The position numbers and the translations under genes are program-made. Below are positions 49,504 to 60,430 of a stretch of 64,000 nucleotides of DNA, in pieces. Under the pieces are notes generated by a model. The model worked only from the letters and a program-made list of their open reading frames with translations, ran no database searches and was not told the DNA's origin. Numbering within the stretch: position 1 is the first letter of the stretch; the number at the start of each line of letters is the position of its first letter. The DNA lies in the NCBI GenBank assembly GCA_035610835.1, contig CM069447.1, positions 40,351,437 to 40,415,436 on the forward strand, given 5' to 3'. The DNA comes from Ophiura sarsii (Eukaryota; Echinodermata; Ophiuroidea; Amphilepidida; Ophiuridae).

Positions 49504-50336
49504 CTACAATAATGAAGACAATTGAATATGGATTGTATTTATATGTCGTGCTATTTCGTGCTAAAAGTTCATCCTCAACACAATATTGTACGCAGAACAG
49601 GCAATATTTTTATTGTGGACAAAATAAAATCTATTTCTTTTTTGCCTATCACATTTTGATGACTAGTGACTGTAAAAAACGGGGAAAAACCAGAACAAAT
49701 AATTGACACCCGGCTGGGCGTGTTGTTAATCTTTGTGCTGCAATGGGGGTTCGAAGTTAGGTACGTGTATGGGATTGGCTGGGTGGTGTCGGTGGGGATG
49801 GTGGTTGTTTTCGGATCGAGATGGGTGTGATGTAACATGAAATTCAATAAAATGCTGGCGCGTTGTCATTATTTTTTACGCTGCCATTAGGTATTCGTCA
49901 CAATAATTTCGCTTCACCTATATGGCTGCTGGCTATCATCATATCAGCACTAATAGCATCTTAAAACAGCTACCCAATCTCACTTGGGTCAATGAGGCAA
50001 TTGAGACTAAGTATGATTACCATGAAACACTTTGTTCACGGCGGTTCTATAACTCACAACCTTTTGATTATGAGTCCCACGCTGTTCCGCTGGACCACAC
50101 GTGATCATGACTGTACATAGTTGTATTCCAGTATCGAACGAAACTCGTATACCAGTAACTGGGACCTAAAGGACACCTTTTCCTTATCACATACCGTAGC
50201 AGATTGGGGTTCCCAGCCGTATACCTGAAGGGCAAGTGTATTCCAGTATCGAACAATACTGGTATACCTGGCCGGACTCAAATGACAACTTTTTCTTATC
50301 ACATACCATCGCAGATTGGGGTCCCCAGCCGTATAC

Positions 50337-50388
50337 CTGAAGGGCAAGTATGTTCACACTGGTATCCGTCACAGTAGCCATCATCACA
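50337..50388 (-). CDS. Copy C exon 3: four-cysteine linker micro-exon
   Basis: A 52-bp exon, phase 0 in and phase 1 out, encoding CDDGYCDGYQCEHTCPS. It is identical to copy A but for the last residue. Just downstream the donor-side sequence cgtatacctgaagggcaag is present a second time (about 50215-50236), showing a small tandem duplication of the exon edge and intron start; only the first copy is joined to a complete exon. Confidence 0.75.
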
Positions 50389-50703
50389 CTGAAACCAAAA
50401 GAAACACATTAGTCAACAAATCAACATTTAATCTTGTAACAAAACACAATACATTAAACAACAGTAGACACCGGTGTTATTTGCTTTACAACTTGCATCT
50501 TGATGTTAGGAATACGCTGTAATGAGAGTGTGGTTTAGATTATAGACCTGGAGTGATCTCGTAAACCATTATTGTATGTAGTTACACGTACGCATTTGTA
50601 TCAGTAAAAACTGTATTATTTGTTTACATCACAAAGCTTATCAATCAAAGACTCCAATTCGCAAATTCCAAACACTGAAAGTGCCACATGACGCCGGTAC
50701 ATC

Positions 50704-51040
50704 TACACTGCCGCGCAAAAGTTATTCTCCCTCTGGAAGCTTGCAAGTTATCACTGTGTTGTCGACAATGTATTAAACTTTCAGACCCAATTACCATTTC
50801 ATTGTGTTCATTGTACATTTTATACCAATAAATTCATGTTTCCTATTCGATTTCATGATTTAAAAGCATTACAATTCATGATTTTACCGAGCAAGTCCAA
50901 ATTTTAATGTAAAATCGCTGTAGTAAATCACCTCATGAATATCAATTACCTCATTATCGGCAGTGTAACGCTATGGGAATTTTTAATTGAGATCAACTGG
51001 TGATGGAAAACTTCATGTGCAGAATTTTATAAATGATAAT
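50704..51040 (+). repeat. Dispersed repeat with TACACTGCCG ends, copy 3
   Basis: Same family and orientation as 13958-14340, located in intron 2 of copy C; absent at the same place in copies A and B, so it moved after the duplications. Confidence 0.65.
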
Positions 51041-51399
51041 TGGCTCTATCTCAATGATTACTGAACCAATACTAGGCATGTTTATACTTATTTTAATGCA
51101 TTTTGCACGGTGATACCAAATATGGCAATTAAATTAAATAATTTGAAACATGTTATTTTGCAGACGCCTGCCGCGAAGAAAGTGTTAAAACAAAGGCCTA
51201 TCATTGGACAGAATAAAAAGAAAACACAAAGTACACAGAAACGTTCACATTTATTTACGCAATGATATCTTGTTATGACAGGACTAATAAAAAAACAGCG
51301 TTCCTTTGTTAGAAAACGTAATATCATGAGTTTCATTATAGCAAAATATATAACTCTGGTCATCAATCAGTGCTAGTTTGGCTGTGCTGTCTTAGATAC

Positions 51400-51674
51400 C
51401 TCATGTCCGTTTTCTTCATGTTGATCATAGTAGCTCCAACCAGTATTCGTTATGTAATCTAACGGGTAGTCTGCCTTGATTGCATTGTTGATCACACAGG
51501 CCCGATCCACATCGTGCCAGTTGAAAGAGACGCACTCCAGCACTCTATTGCAATACGTTGCACATCCTAAATAATTACGAGCACTGTTAATGCCACTCTC
51601 CAAGCCGTGATTTTGCAGCATGAACCCCGGGGCGTGTTGTATGTATGCCGCCTGAGTGCACGCTTGTCCGGATA
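51400..51674 (-). CDS. Copy C exon 2: PAN/apple-like domain
   Basis: A 275-bp exon, phase 1 in (acceptor ...ttgctag) and phase 0 out (GAG followed by gtatct). It is three bases longer than copy A, adding one residue in GINSARN, and so keeps the frame. The core LGCATYCNRVLECVSFNW and DRACVINN is conserved, with Ala for Glu at the start (GQACTQAAY). Compared with copy A the changes are scattered amino-acid replacements with no stops, so this copy looks functional. Role: PAN-type binding module of a secreted protein, ligand unknown. Confidence 0.8.
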
Positions 51675-51774
51675 CTAGCAATATGATACAAGGAAACATG
51701 ATATGAATATACATGCTTTGTACAATATCAACTTCGAAAGTCAATTCGATCTTGTAACTAAATTTATTTACCTA

Positions 51775-52240
51775 TACACTGCAAAAACACCGGTGTTAAA
51801 AATAACACCGTTCGGTGTTCTGAGAGGTCCACACCAATTAGTGTTATTTTAACACTATCTTGGTGTTACATTAACACTTACAGTGTTACATTAACACTTA
51901 CAGTGTTACATTAACACTTACAGTGTTACATTAACACTTACAGTGTTACATTAATACTTACAGTGTTACATTAACACTTACAGTGTTACATTAACACTTA
52001 CAGTGTTACATTAACACTTACAGTGTTACATTAACACTTACAGTGTTACATTAACACTTACAGTGTTACATTAACACTTACAGTGTTATTTTTCACACTT
52101 GCAGTTGTTAAAATGACACTACATGGTGTTGATATAACACCAACAATTTAACACCTGTACACCGGTGTTAATTTTTTTTGGTGTGGACCTCTCACAACAC
52201 CAATGGTGTTATTTTTAACACCGGTTTTTTTTGCAGTGTA
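51775..52240. mobile_element. Inverted-repeat element carrying a 20-bp minisatellite
   Basis: The ends tacactgcaaaaa and the complement ttttttgcagtgta bound an element whose subterminal parts (ccggtgttaaaaataacacc) are also inverted. The core is about 11 tandem copies of a 20-base unit, cagtgttacattaacactta, from 51863 to 52088, with one variant copy. Copies A (near 9223) and B (near 33130) lack it at the equivalent place, so it was inserted into intron 1 of copy C at a TA-containing site. Confidence 0.75.
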
Positions 52241-52399
52241 AGAGCAGCCACAGTGCCCTCAGAATTATTTCATTTTTGCTATCATACGCAGGCGAATATT
52301 TTAAGAATCAGGTATCTTTAACCCTAACCAGCCAAGCTAAGTCTTTGTGTAAAAACCGGGGGAGGGACATAACATATGATTTTTTTACCCAAATAATCA

Positions 52400-52466
52400 C
52401 AGCGAAACCCCAGAGATCGACCCCGGGTCCTCCGATCGCCACGTCCCTAACCACTCAGCTAACCTG
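52400..52466 (-). repeat. tRNA-derived SINE-like sequence, copy C intron 1
   Basis: Counterpart of 9400-9486 with A box ttagctgagtggttaggg and B box ggggtcgatctc. The A box is closer to the tRNA consensus here than in copy A. In copy B the corresponding stretch (about 33250) is missing. Confidence 0.5.
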
Positions 52467-52537
52467 CCAACTTTCGCCCGGGCAGCGATATCGTACATAT
52501 CAGCTTGTTTGATGACGTCATCTAATCAAATGCTGTA

Positions 52538-53805
52538 TTTTTTCAATTCAATTCAATCCTATTTATTCAGCAAAAATGAATACATAATGTGAGAAAGAGG
52601 ATAGGAGCCCGAATAGAAACCCTGACGAGCGGGCTTATAATGGGGACCCTTAACACAGAAAAATGAATGGTAGCATTTTAAAGAACTATAAGAACAAGAG
52701 ATATAAAAAACCTAAACAAGACCATACAGAACATTACACAGACAATACATGACCAAAAGAAATAAACAAATAATTGAACAAGTCAAGAGAAAGAGACGAA
52801 ATACATAAACGGAACAGGATACAAACGTTGCCAAGGAAAAGTAAGTAAGGGAGCACATCAAAACTCGACCTCCCGGCAACCACCGGTTCCGTGCAGTTCT
52901 GTGAGGTTGCAGCCGATTTCTATTGTTCTAAACAATGATATGCGGTCCAACCGGGCGGAACCGCCGGTTGCCGCGCGGTCGAGTTTTGATGTGCTTCTTA
53001 ATTAACTTTGCGTACTTCAAGAGCAGCGTTAAAAATAAGAACAATAACTTAGTTATCCAGCGGATAACTCAGGTTGAACCTTCTGAACCTTCTGAAGATT
53101 TAGTCAGCAGGGCAGGATTAAATCCGCAAATCGCTAACTTGAGGTTGAGATTTTGGTTATCCGCCAACATTTTTGGTTATCCGCAACTTAATCACGCTTC
53201 CAAGTGCACTCACTGGATGAGACTTCCACTATATCCTCGATCACAGCAACACGATTCGGTTTATACAACGAGAGTGAATGATGGGTTAGATTTTCGTAGC
53301 CATCTAAACATGTGGCTTCGTAATCAGATTCACTGTTTACAAGTTAGGAAGTATATATTTGGGAAATTATTGAATTTTGAGCTCAAAACAAAATATTGGT
53401 TATCCGCCGGATGATCGGCAAGGAAAAACTGGTTATCTGCCAGTAAAGTTAGTTATGTTGGATGCCCGGATTACCGCTATTTCGAACACTGTTCAAGAGG
53501 AATGAGGGAGGAAGGAATAAAAATGAAGGATAAAGGAGAGAGAAAGTAAGACGGGTGAAGAAAATTATGTATTTTCAAGAGAAATGGTGTTGTGATATGT
53601 GTGCATGTCATAAGAGATAAGAGAAGATGTAACGTAGCTTGAGCTGCCTTTCAAATGATTGATTGTTTGTGATCTGTGTGAGTGTATGGGGAGATCGTTC
53701 CAAAGCTTTGCACCGTGGTAGAGAATCTGATGTTTTTCAGCGGTGGTATAGTTAGGAAAGGAAGATGACATTTGTGAGCTTGCCTTGTGTGGTGTGCGTC
53801 ATCAA
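52538..53805. other. Insertion in copy C intron 1
   Basis: Copies A and B lack this 1.27-kb stretch. It includes an inverted pair, 52852-52895 with 52960-53003 (cacatcaaaactcgacc and its complement), a 159-codon plus frame at 52935-53414 rich in repeated ggttatccgcc phrases without a domain, and a LINE tail at 53545. Confidence 0.5.
53545..53805 (-). pseudogene. LINE 3'-end scrap
   Basis: The minus-strand frame reads DDAHHTRQAHKCHLPF, then ILYHGAKLWNDLPIH and KGSSSYVTSSL, the typical last segment of CR1/L2-type polyproteins (H-T-R then W-N-x-L-P). Only about 85 residues remain. It is part of a 1.27-kb insertion (52538-53805) in intron 1 of copy C that copies A and B lack. Confidence 0.55.
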
Positions 53806-54262
53806 ACTGTAACATGCGCGTAGACATTGTGTTTTGCCGTATTGAATCGTAGGTCCCAGGAAGGTTAGGGTGAATATTTATTGTAGTTAGATATATATAC
53901 ATGTATAATATTGAATAACATATAAAGACTAGGTCAAACTGGCCTCAACGAAATTAACAAATACCTTATACACACGGTTTTGAACGTTCATTTTAAATAA
54001 TTTATTCCGTCGTGTTTGCCACGTAGCTATGTATCAGTTATGGTGATGTAAATGCCTGGTACATGCACAATAATAAATATAACACTAAACAAAGATCCAT
54101 TTCCGTACTAATGTAATGAAATCGATCACATTTTCTAATTGCAAGGGGTTTTCAAGCCCTGCACGGCTACATCTTTTGAATTATTAAAACAAACCCAAAC
54201 AACAACAACAAAACAACAACAATAGCAGCAACAACAACAACGACATGTTTTGTGTATCTCAC

Positions 54263-54314
54263 CTTTGTACTGGACAATGTGTACAGCAACAATTAACACC
54301 AGACGAAGAGCCAT
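54263..54314 (-). CDS. Copy C exon 1: signal peptide
   Basis: A 52-bp first coding exon encoding MALRLVLIVAVHIVQYK, one codon shorter than in copies A and B, ending in phase 1 at AAAG followed by gtgaga. The hydrophobic core is kept, so it should act as a signal peptide. Loss of exactly three bases, not one or two, is what a selected reading frame would show. The intron that follows starts with the same AAC-rich microsatellite as the other copies. Confidence 0.78.
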
Positions 54315-54416
54315 TCCGAAGAGAGAATATGGCGAATATGTATCAACCAAATTTGATGCGTAACGTAGGAATAATATAAATCAATATTGGATAGTTTAAT
54401 TATTCACAGTCGTGTG

Positions 54417-54424
54417 AAAATATA
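54417..54424 (-). promoter_or_regulatory. Putative TATA box of copy C
   Basis: TATATTTT on the minus strand about 106 bases upstream of the copy C start codon, in the same conserved block as in copies A and B. Only some 50 bases further upstream the copy C flank is cut by an inverted-repeat transposon (54476-55890), so distal promoter elements have been moved several kb away. Confidence 0.42.
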
Positions 54425-54475
54425 CAGACTATGACATCATGAGACGTATTCCTAATTTTGTTATTGAGTTTTTTA

Positions 54476-55890
54476 AATTGAGGACCCTAGATCTAAAAGG
54501 GGGTTAAGTCACATGGAGTGCATTTTGAGAAAAATGGCAAAAACTGGGTTTCATTGTTTTTCCTGATGCAGTGCCCATAATGGATGCATTATTATTTCTT
54601 GCATTACAGAGACTAACTTTAAAATAGTTGTTGTTATGAAAAAAATTGTAAAGTAGTTGTTTTTGCCATTTTCAAATACTGTTAATCTAAGAAGAGGGTT
54701 AAGTCCAAATGGACTTGACCTCCTTCTTAGATTAACACAGTATGTTTAGCATAGTACTATCTTTATTTTCAAGTTTTTAATAATAATAGCTTTAGTACTG
54801 GTTAAAAATAATTAATTAATTCGATTCAGTTATCTTCTGCGCATTTTGACACCTCTTTTGTTGTGCTACGATGTTGTTTGGCGGGTTTATGAGCACTTGA
54901 GTGGTCGAATTTCAAAGTTGCCAAAGCCCCTATTCTCGCAAAGCAAAAGCGTTGTACTGTGACGAATAAGATCAGCATTAATTTTGCCCGGCTTTTATAA
55001 ATGATTTGTTTGTCGCGTGTTGGATAAATCGATTGCAATGAACATCAGCATTATTTGTCAATAATAAAACAAAAGGGTCAGAGATGGGAGGCATATTAAT
55101 TGTCAATAACAAAACAAAAGGGTCAGAGATGGGAGGCATAAATCAAATTGGTGTATTTTGTCTTGGTTTGGTCTGTGTGTGATGCTTGTGTGAGTTCCCT
55201 TCTGGAATTGGGATGAATAGGAGCTTTTGCAGCTTTGAAATTCGACCTTAAAAGAGGTGTCAAAATGCGCAGAAGATAACTGAATCGAATTAATTAATTT
55301 TGTTTTACATACTATTTCAGGTTCCGATAATCTGACCATTTGTAAGTGTTTAGATACTTTATTGGCGCAGTTTACATGTACATGTAGTCTCTTATAAATA
55401 GTGTTAATACTAAAAGGGAGTCAAGTCCAGAATTTATAATGCCTTTAAAATATCCTAGTCACAATGAAAACTTGTCTTGAAACAATAATCTTTCTTTAGA
55501 GATAGCTTACTTACCTATTTGGGACTTTTAATGACTGATTCTTGTGATATTCGCCTGGGTTTAGCAGAGGTTTCGTCTGATGTCTTAATACAGGACGCCA
55601 TCTGGGAATATGTAGTTTCAATGCAAGAAAGTGGTCATGTCCATGTAGTTTCAATGCAAGAAAGTGGTCATGTCCATGTAGTTTCAATGCAAGAAGGTGG
55701 TTATGTCCATGTGTGGACTTGACCCACTCGGGTTGTACCTCCCATGGACTCTTACACATGCTTTACCACATGACTTAACTATAAAATTTGAACAGAGGGT
55801 GCAGAGATCCTCCTTGTAGCAGAAAATGATACTAACTACAATTTCACAAGATTGTGACTTAACCCCCTTTTAGATCTAGGGTCCTCAATT
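54476..55890. mobile_element. 1.4-kb inverted-repeat DNA transposon, non-autonomous
   Basis: The two ends are perfect inverted repeats of 37-38 bases (54476-54513 and 55853-55890, including accctagatctaaaaggggg). Inside there are further inverted pairs (gcgcattttgacacctctttt near 54840 with its complement near 55250), a direct duplication of about 55 bases (55068-55140), a palindromic hairpin at 54680-54745, and three copies of a 31-base unit at 55612-55715. No transposase frame is present. It lies just upstream of the copy C promoter. Confidence 0.75.
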
Positions 55891-56084
55891 GTTCGTCTGC
55901 CAAAGCGATTTCCTCAGCTACGAAAGAAATGTTTTGTCGTTCAAATGGGTGGAATAACTGCAAAGATGTGACCAAGTGTCCAAATTAGTCGTAAAATCAA
56001 TTAGGTTATGTTGCGTTTTTTTAAGACGCAACATTACCTAATTGATTTCACTATAAAAAATGACCGAATCAATGACAAATTGAA

Positions 56085-56430
56085 GTTAAAGGGGCATTAA
56101 GAGATGTGATGGAGGCAGTGCCCTCAATTACAAAAATATATGATAAAAACTGGGATTTGTTTATTTTTACAATTGTATTACATGTATGAACTTACACCTA
56201 TAAGGATTAAGAAAAATATGCCCTCTTTGTACAACAAAACGTTGATTCAAAAAATGCTGATCGGGCCCGATCAGCATTTTACATGGTTAAGGGTGGTATT
56301 CCAACATATTTAAAACATTGTTTTAATCAAGTTTTGCTTGGTTTTTTTTATAGTAAAAACAACAATAATGTCAATTTTTAATGTTCATCTGAAATTCTGC
56401 AATAAATTAATTAAAATTTAAAACATTCAA
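56085..56430 (+). repeat. Dispersed repeat with central palindrome, copy 2
   Basis: Partner of 18930-19270; the hairpin here is completed by gggccc between the arms, making a 30-base near-perfect palindrome at about 56250-56280. Lies in the insertion-rich 5' flank of copy C. Confidence 0.6.
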
Positions 56431-57771
56431 CATGACATTGAGTCCCTTTAATTGATTATAACGTGAACATTATGAGTGGACCACTTTTTAGAGGTAAACA
56501 ATCATATGTTGAATTATAAAAGATTGGATAATGAAGCATAGATTAATAATGAATCTTTTTCAAAAGAAACAACACAATGTGGTTTCATAACTCTCTTCTT
56601 CCTTATTACCCTAAATGATGGTTTATTACTGTCTCTACAATCTAGCGTTTTAGTACGCTTAGAAACTGTGAAACTTGCCCAACCCAATGTTAGACCGCCT
56701 TGGTTGAGCGGAAATATCTTTTGAATCAAAGTTGTAAAAAAATGCTTCTAGTGTACATATCTATGCGTACACTTAAGACAATTATGATATCATAGCTTTA
56801 ATTGTTGTCATACTGACATGGTTATCGTATTTTTTGTTTGTTACAGTCTGTACAGTAGGGGAAAGTGGGATTATCTTAAGCAAACAGCTAATCCCGGCAG
56901 CTAATGAGTGGTCGCCTGTTCATTTATTTGCTATATAATGTTTATTCTATTTATACTTCCTGCCAAAAATATCAGACGGCTGATACATTTTTCTCGGTAC
57001 GTTTTTTGTGTACCTAAAAATTGTGGTATTTTGAATCAAATTTCGACAACTTTTCTTTCGACATTGGTCTTACATTTTGACATTTTAAAGTGGCATGTGG
57101 CTCTAAAATCCAGTAATTCATTAATCTTCAAATGATTATTCAAGCAATGACATTTTAATGTGAATGGACCTGTGATGATTATTCATTACTTCATGAATAA
57201 TTGCGATAGCTGCCTACCTATTGCGTTCCAATAAAATTAATCGTTTTATGAGAATGCGCACGGGAAGCGCAGGTTACTAATAATCGCCCAAAAGTATTGC
57301 GCCAAAGTGTTCGAGTATATTGCTCATTGACCGGCCAATTAAATCAAAGCCTCACGCCCCTAAACTGGATATTCAATGAGGAAACACGATTAAAGCTTAT
57401 TTCTGATTGGTTGAGGGGATGACCCGACTTGGACTATTTCAATAATTGGTGGACAAAATAATAAACTGAACATTAATTAATTATTAGCGCGATAATATCG
57501 GTACAAATCAACGATTTGGATTAATATGCATCTTTCTCAATAATGAATGAGAATGATGACTGCTGTTTACGTGAATTATATTTTAATTCCTCAGATGGTC
57601 GTTCGGAATTGCCCCTACAATTCCTCAGGCCATAACAGCAACCTCTGATTTCAAAACAAATTCACGAAAACTGCTGTTTCGCAGTCACAATTCTCTAATC
57701 AGTTATCTTTCTTTTGTCCTGTATCGTAAACATCAAATTCTAAAATGGTTTGAGAAAGGTCAGGTTCGTTC

Positions 57772-57958
57772 ACGGGAAAGCTAGTAAGAGACCCACTCTT
57801 GATCCAAATAGGGTACTTTTGCAATCACTTTCTGTTTTTTATAAAACCCCACTTCCTGTGTGCCATTTTTTTAATCACGTACGCACTATGAAAACGACTA
57901 TGTTGTGTGTACGACGGTAATTTGCACCCTATTTCTTCGAAGCAATTCATACAAATTG
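57772..57958 (-). repeat. 5'-flank duplicon of copy C, proximal part
   Basis: This block matches the upstream flank of copy A (10750-10965) and pieces upstream of B (34480-34610) and of the relic unit (37065-37215), for example the stretch cacttcctgtgtgcca. The LINE insertion cuts it at 57958 and it resumes at 60431. It shows how far the duplicated unit reaches beyond exon 1. Confidence 0.75.
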
Positions 57959-60430
57959 CTTGCTTACTTGCTTAAGGCGTCCCGAAGGGACGGACTTCTG
58001 TGATGGCCTTCCATACTGGTCTTTCAAGCATGCAGTTTTTCATGTCCTGCCTAGTTAGTCCTGTATCCTCTGATAAAAGCTTGATGTAATTCTTTCGTGG
58101 TGGTCCTCTAGCCTTGTGTCCATGCTTGGGTTGCCACAGGAGAACTTTGGAGACTGCTTCCTCTTCCCTTCTGGCACAGTGGCCGGCAAATTTTAATCTC
58201 CTCCGTCTTAGCCTCTCTGCTATTGGTAGCAGGTTCCCATATAGATCTTTGTTGGTGGTGTGAGATTGCCATGATACATTAAGTGCTTTTCTTAAGAGGC
58301 GAGTGTAGCAACCATCCAGCGCTTTTCTCATTTTAGCTGTTAGTGTCCAAGTCTCGGCTTCATAGGTCAAAACAGATTCAACAGTGGTGGTAAACAGCTT
58401 TATTTTCAGGTTTCTTGGGAGTTTACTGTTCCATATTTTTGTCATGCTGTTACAGGCTTTCCAAGCTTGAGCCTTTCTTATGTTGAAATCTTGTTCACTA
58501 CTAGCAATCCAGGCACCAAGGTATTTGAAGTCTTGGACAATTTCAAGATCATTACCATCCAGTGTTTTAATTGGTGTTGGAGCTTCTTTGTACAGCATTG
58601 CCTTTGTTTTTTTGGCGTTCATCCCAAGACCAACTGTAAGCGCAGCTGCTTCCACCAGATGTAGTAGTTCCTCTGCATCCCGTAGATTGTCAGCAAGGAG
58701 AGCAATGTCGTCTGCGAAGTCGAGGTCTGTAATTGTTTGCGGCCCTATTCTTCTACTTTGCCTGGGAACAAGTGTGAAGCCTAGTTGCTCTTCTTTTCCT
58801 GCAAATGCCTTCCTCAGTACATAGTCTAGGATGATTATGAACAAAAACGGTGCTAGTGTATCACCCTGAAGAACCCCTGCTTGTATTTCGAAGTCCTTAG
58901 TGATGCCATCTGGAGAAGTAACATGTGCTTTGGTTTGTTGGTATGTAAGTCCAATGGCAGCCACTAGCCTCTCTGGTACACCATAGGCTCGTAATATATC
59001 CAACATCTTACCACGATGGACGGTATCAAATGCTTTTTTGAAGTCTATGAAGACCAATGCTGCAATGAGGTTGTTGTTCTTAATTTCCTCTACTATCCTT
59101 CTTAATGCCAGAATTTGAGACACTGTTGATCTACCTGGGCGAAAACCATTTTGATTAATTCGTAGAACCGGGTCTAGGTGAGGTCGAATTCTGTTAAGGA
59201 GCAGCCTGTTGTAAGTTTTTGCTACAATGGACGATAAGCAGATTCCCCTATAGTTCTTTCCTTCTCGTAAATCTCCACTCTTTGGAATTGGGATGAGATT
59301 TAGTATGGACCACTGGTCTGGTTTTCTCCCATTTATAAGCGCATCATTGCAGAAGTTAAGAATTATATCATCCAGGTCACATCTTTTGAGAACTTCCGGT
59401 GGGATCTCGTCTTCACCGGGGCTTTTGCCTTCAGTAATATTCTTCTTGGCAGCGTTGTATTCTTTCTGATCAAAAGCGTCTGTTCGTATGTTAAATTCCT
59501 GAAACAATTGACTTATTTCTTCATCCTCATTTGTTATGACAGGGGGATTTCCGAGTAGTTTCTGGAAGTGGGTATGCCAGGATTCCAATCTTTTTGTCTG
59601 TGTTTCACCTTTGATCTGTCCCTTTTTAGCTGTTTTACGCCCACTGATCTCGTTGACAAGGTCCCAAGATGCTTTATGCTGACAGTTTATGTTGGAGTTT
59701 TCTACTTGCTTGATCTTCCTTCCTAGGATCTCTTCATTTACCATCTGGTATGTGCTGCTTAGGCGGTTCTTCTCAGTTTGCAGCTCCGATCTTGATATAC
59801 ATGATCCCTCAATGAGCTGAGCCTTTTGCAGCTGAGCCTTTTGCAGTTTTTTCCTGGCTTCCTCAATCCTAGGGTCATTCCAAATGGCTTCTTTGGGACG
59901 CTTGGGGGCTTTTGGGATCAATTTCTCTGATGCTTCCCTGTTTGATTGTATGAAACATTCATAGGCCGATGTGGAATTCTCATCACAGCTCTTGTGTAAG
60001 ACACTAAATCTGTTGCGTACCTCTACAGTGTAACGATCTTGTAGCTCAGCATCCTGTACAAGTTGTTTCCAATCATATTTTACTTTCCTTGGTGGTGTTT
60101 TCCCATTTGCTCTGAGACTCAGTCGTACCTTTGCTGTTACAATGCGATGATCTGATCCCACACTAGCAAATGAGTTGAATGCACAAGAGTCGGTTACGCT
60201 ATTCCTCCATTTCCTTCTTACTAGTATGTAGTCCAGTTGAGCTTTAAAACCAGATGGCAAGTTACATGTCCAGAGCCTGGCAGCTTTCTTTCTGAAACAG
60301 ACATTTGTTATAGTGAGATCGTTTTCCATTGCCAAGTTGTGAAGCATTTCTCCATTTCTGTTGGTTCTTTCATGGTAAGAGAACTTGTAGTTGTCCTTGC
60401 CAACCCGGGCATTGAAATCTCCCATTACGA
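57959..60430 (-). mobile_element. RTE-like non-LTR retrotransposon, 5'-truncated, nearly intact
   Basis: This insertion is 2472 bp and is flanked by the 12-bp target duplication tcatacaaattg (57947-57958 and 60431-60442). The equivalent uninterrupted site is present upstream of copy A (about 10950). The 5' end is cut inside the endonuclease domain. The 3' end has almost no untranslated region and closes with a short repeat, taagcaagtaagcaag, as in RTE-clade elements. It splits the 5'-flank duplicon of copy C. A full-length tail and a clean target duplication indicate a young insertion by target-primed reverse transcription. Confidence 0.9.

Noticed and set aside
50068..50387. Longer minus frames around the copy C linker exon, containing GIRLGTPICYGM
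   Set aside because: They read through the splice donor into the intron; the donor gtatac is shared by all copies.
51863..52088. CRISPR-like array of 20-base repeats
   Set aside because: Units are directly adjacent with no spacers; it is a minisatellite within an inverted-repeat element.
52935..53414. 159-codon plus-strand frame
   Set aside because: It lies in an insertion specific to copy C, repeats a ggttatccgcc phrase and overlaps an inverted repeat; no domain recognised.
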